From Lumbricus rubellus (taxonomy: Eukaryota; Annelida; Clitellata; Crassiclitellata; Lumbricidae), in the NCBI GenBank assembly GCA_945859605.1, contig OX243827.1, positions 20,602,862 through 20,666,861 of the forward strand: a stretch of DNA of 64,000 nt. Reading direction: 5' to 3'. The notes under the pieces were generated by a model, which made no database searches, was not told the DNA's origin, and saw nothing but the letters and a program-made list of their open reading frames with translations. This document shows, piece after piece, positions 63,315 to 64,000 of the stretch (positions are counted from its first letter, which is position 1; every line of letters starts with the position of its first letter). The translations under genes were made by a program, and so were the position numbers.

Positions 63315-63457
63315 CATTTTTAGTGCTGACATCTGTCTGTCTCACTGTCTTTCTCTGTCTCTGTCTGTCTGAATCTGTATGTCTGTCTGTGTCTTTGTTA
63401 CTGTCTCTGTCTGTCTGTCTGTTTCTGTTTCTCTGTTTGCGTCTGTCTCTTTGTGCC

Positions 63458-63494
<37 letters not shown>

Positions 63495-63502
63495 GCTTGT
63501 GT
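63315..63502. repeat. (GTCT)n microsatellite
   Basis: CTGTCTGTCTGTCT with TTTC and GTGT variants. Confidence 0.95.
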
Positions 63503-64000
63503 CTCCTGCAGTTCTCGTATAGTCAAAAACCGCAAGTGGCAAAAACTAAGGCAGTTATGTTTTTAAGACAAATATAACACGAACACAATCCTGTCACTCA
63601 TGTTGGATATAATAATACACGACCATACAACGCAGACGTAATAATAATTATGGCCGTAGTATTTTACGAGGTGACATATAAACTTATCCAGCATATGTTA
63701 TACACGCTCTTCATTTTATATGCATGATAAATTTGGAGAAAGATTGCATGTGGAGTGACTTCAGACTAAACTTAGGGCGAGTTATCCAGAGCTGGGTTCA
63801 CAGTCCAACAACAGAACGCTCGAATAGCGCCTATAATATGGACCCCCGAACGCAGGGATAGTTGGACTTCCCCTGAAAAATTTACACCTATTTGACTGCT
63901 ACTTTATTTTTTGTCTTTGCAATAAATCGCTATAGTGATACCAAAGATAAAGATAGGCCTATACTTTGTGATCTCTGTGCATATCATAGGTAGGCTTCTC
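63503..64000. other. No feature recognised
   Basis: AT-rich text to the window end. It ends in TAGGCCTA-containing sequence. No exon for the FZ gene could be seen. Confidence 0.5.

Overview
The window looks like a repeat-rich metazoan chromosome. Coding sequence comes in small exons with GT-AG introns, tRNA-derived SINEs and LINE 3' ends are abundant, and microsatellites are extreme. A marine deuterostome, most likely an echinoderm of sea-urchin type, is my best guess. The reasons are the very frequent palindromic word TAGGCCTA, foldback elements whose arms are built of 13-16 bp units (compare the TU elements described in sea urchins), and the mix of hAT, mariner and piggyBac-like debris. This is inference from style. 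Nothing here identifies a species.

Two regions look like genuine host genes. (1) At 0.8-3.2 kb on the minus strand, three candidate exons (2695-3246, 1806-2015, 775-1019) all splice in phase 1. They would encode a cysteine-poor, Thr/Ser-rich, then very acidic protein of unknown function. (2) At 51069-51642 on the plus strand, a first exon encodes a signal peptide and a complete ten-cysteine Frizzled (FZ) domain, ending at a GTGAGG donor in phase 1. A GC-rich, phase-compatible candidate second exon lies at 62358-62655 and carries a distinctive W-D-Q-G-G-N-D-Y-C-R pattern. The roughly 10.7 kb between them is filled with microsatellites and mobile elements.

Most of the rest is mobile DNA. There is a 1978-bp hAT element (44472-46449) with an exact 8-bp duplication, an internally deleted transposase and a retained intron. 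A 1202-bp mariner-like element (47342-48543) has roughly 300-bp repeated-unit terminal inverted repeats and a broken transposase. There are several hAT-type MITEs, three tiny TTAA-flanked piggyBac-like MITEs, and a 105-bp TA-flanked palindromic MITE. Eight clear copies of one tRNA-derived SINE share their 3' tail with LINE 3' ends in the same window, and two other SINE types are present. At least four foldback-like elements have arms made of short, differing words; two of them share internal modules, and one lies inside another.

The remaining bulk is simple sequence: (ATAC)n at three loci, (CTG)n, (GAT)n, (GAG)n, (GGT)n, (GACA)n, (GTCT)n, (CA)n and (TA)n, plus three minisatellites of 24-28 bp. 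Almost all long open frames in the window (His/Tyr/Ile/Thr, Val/Cys/Met/Tyr, poly-Asp, poly-Ala, poly-Leu, poly-Ser) are translations of these stop-free microsatellites and are not genes. No rRNA gene, confident functional tRNA gene, CRISPR array or virus was seen.
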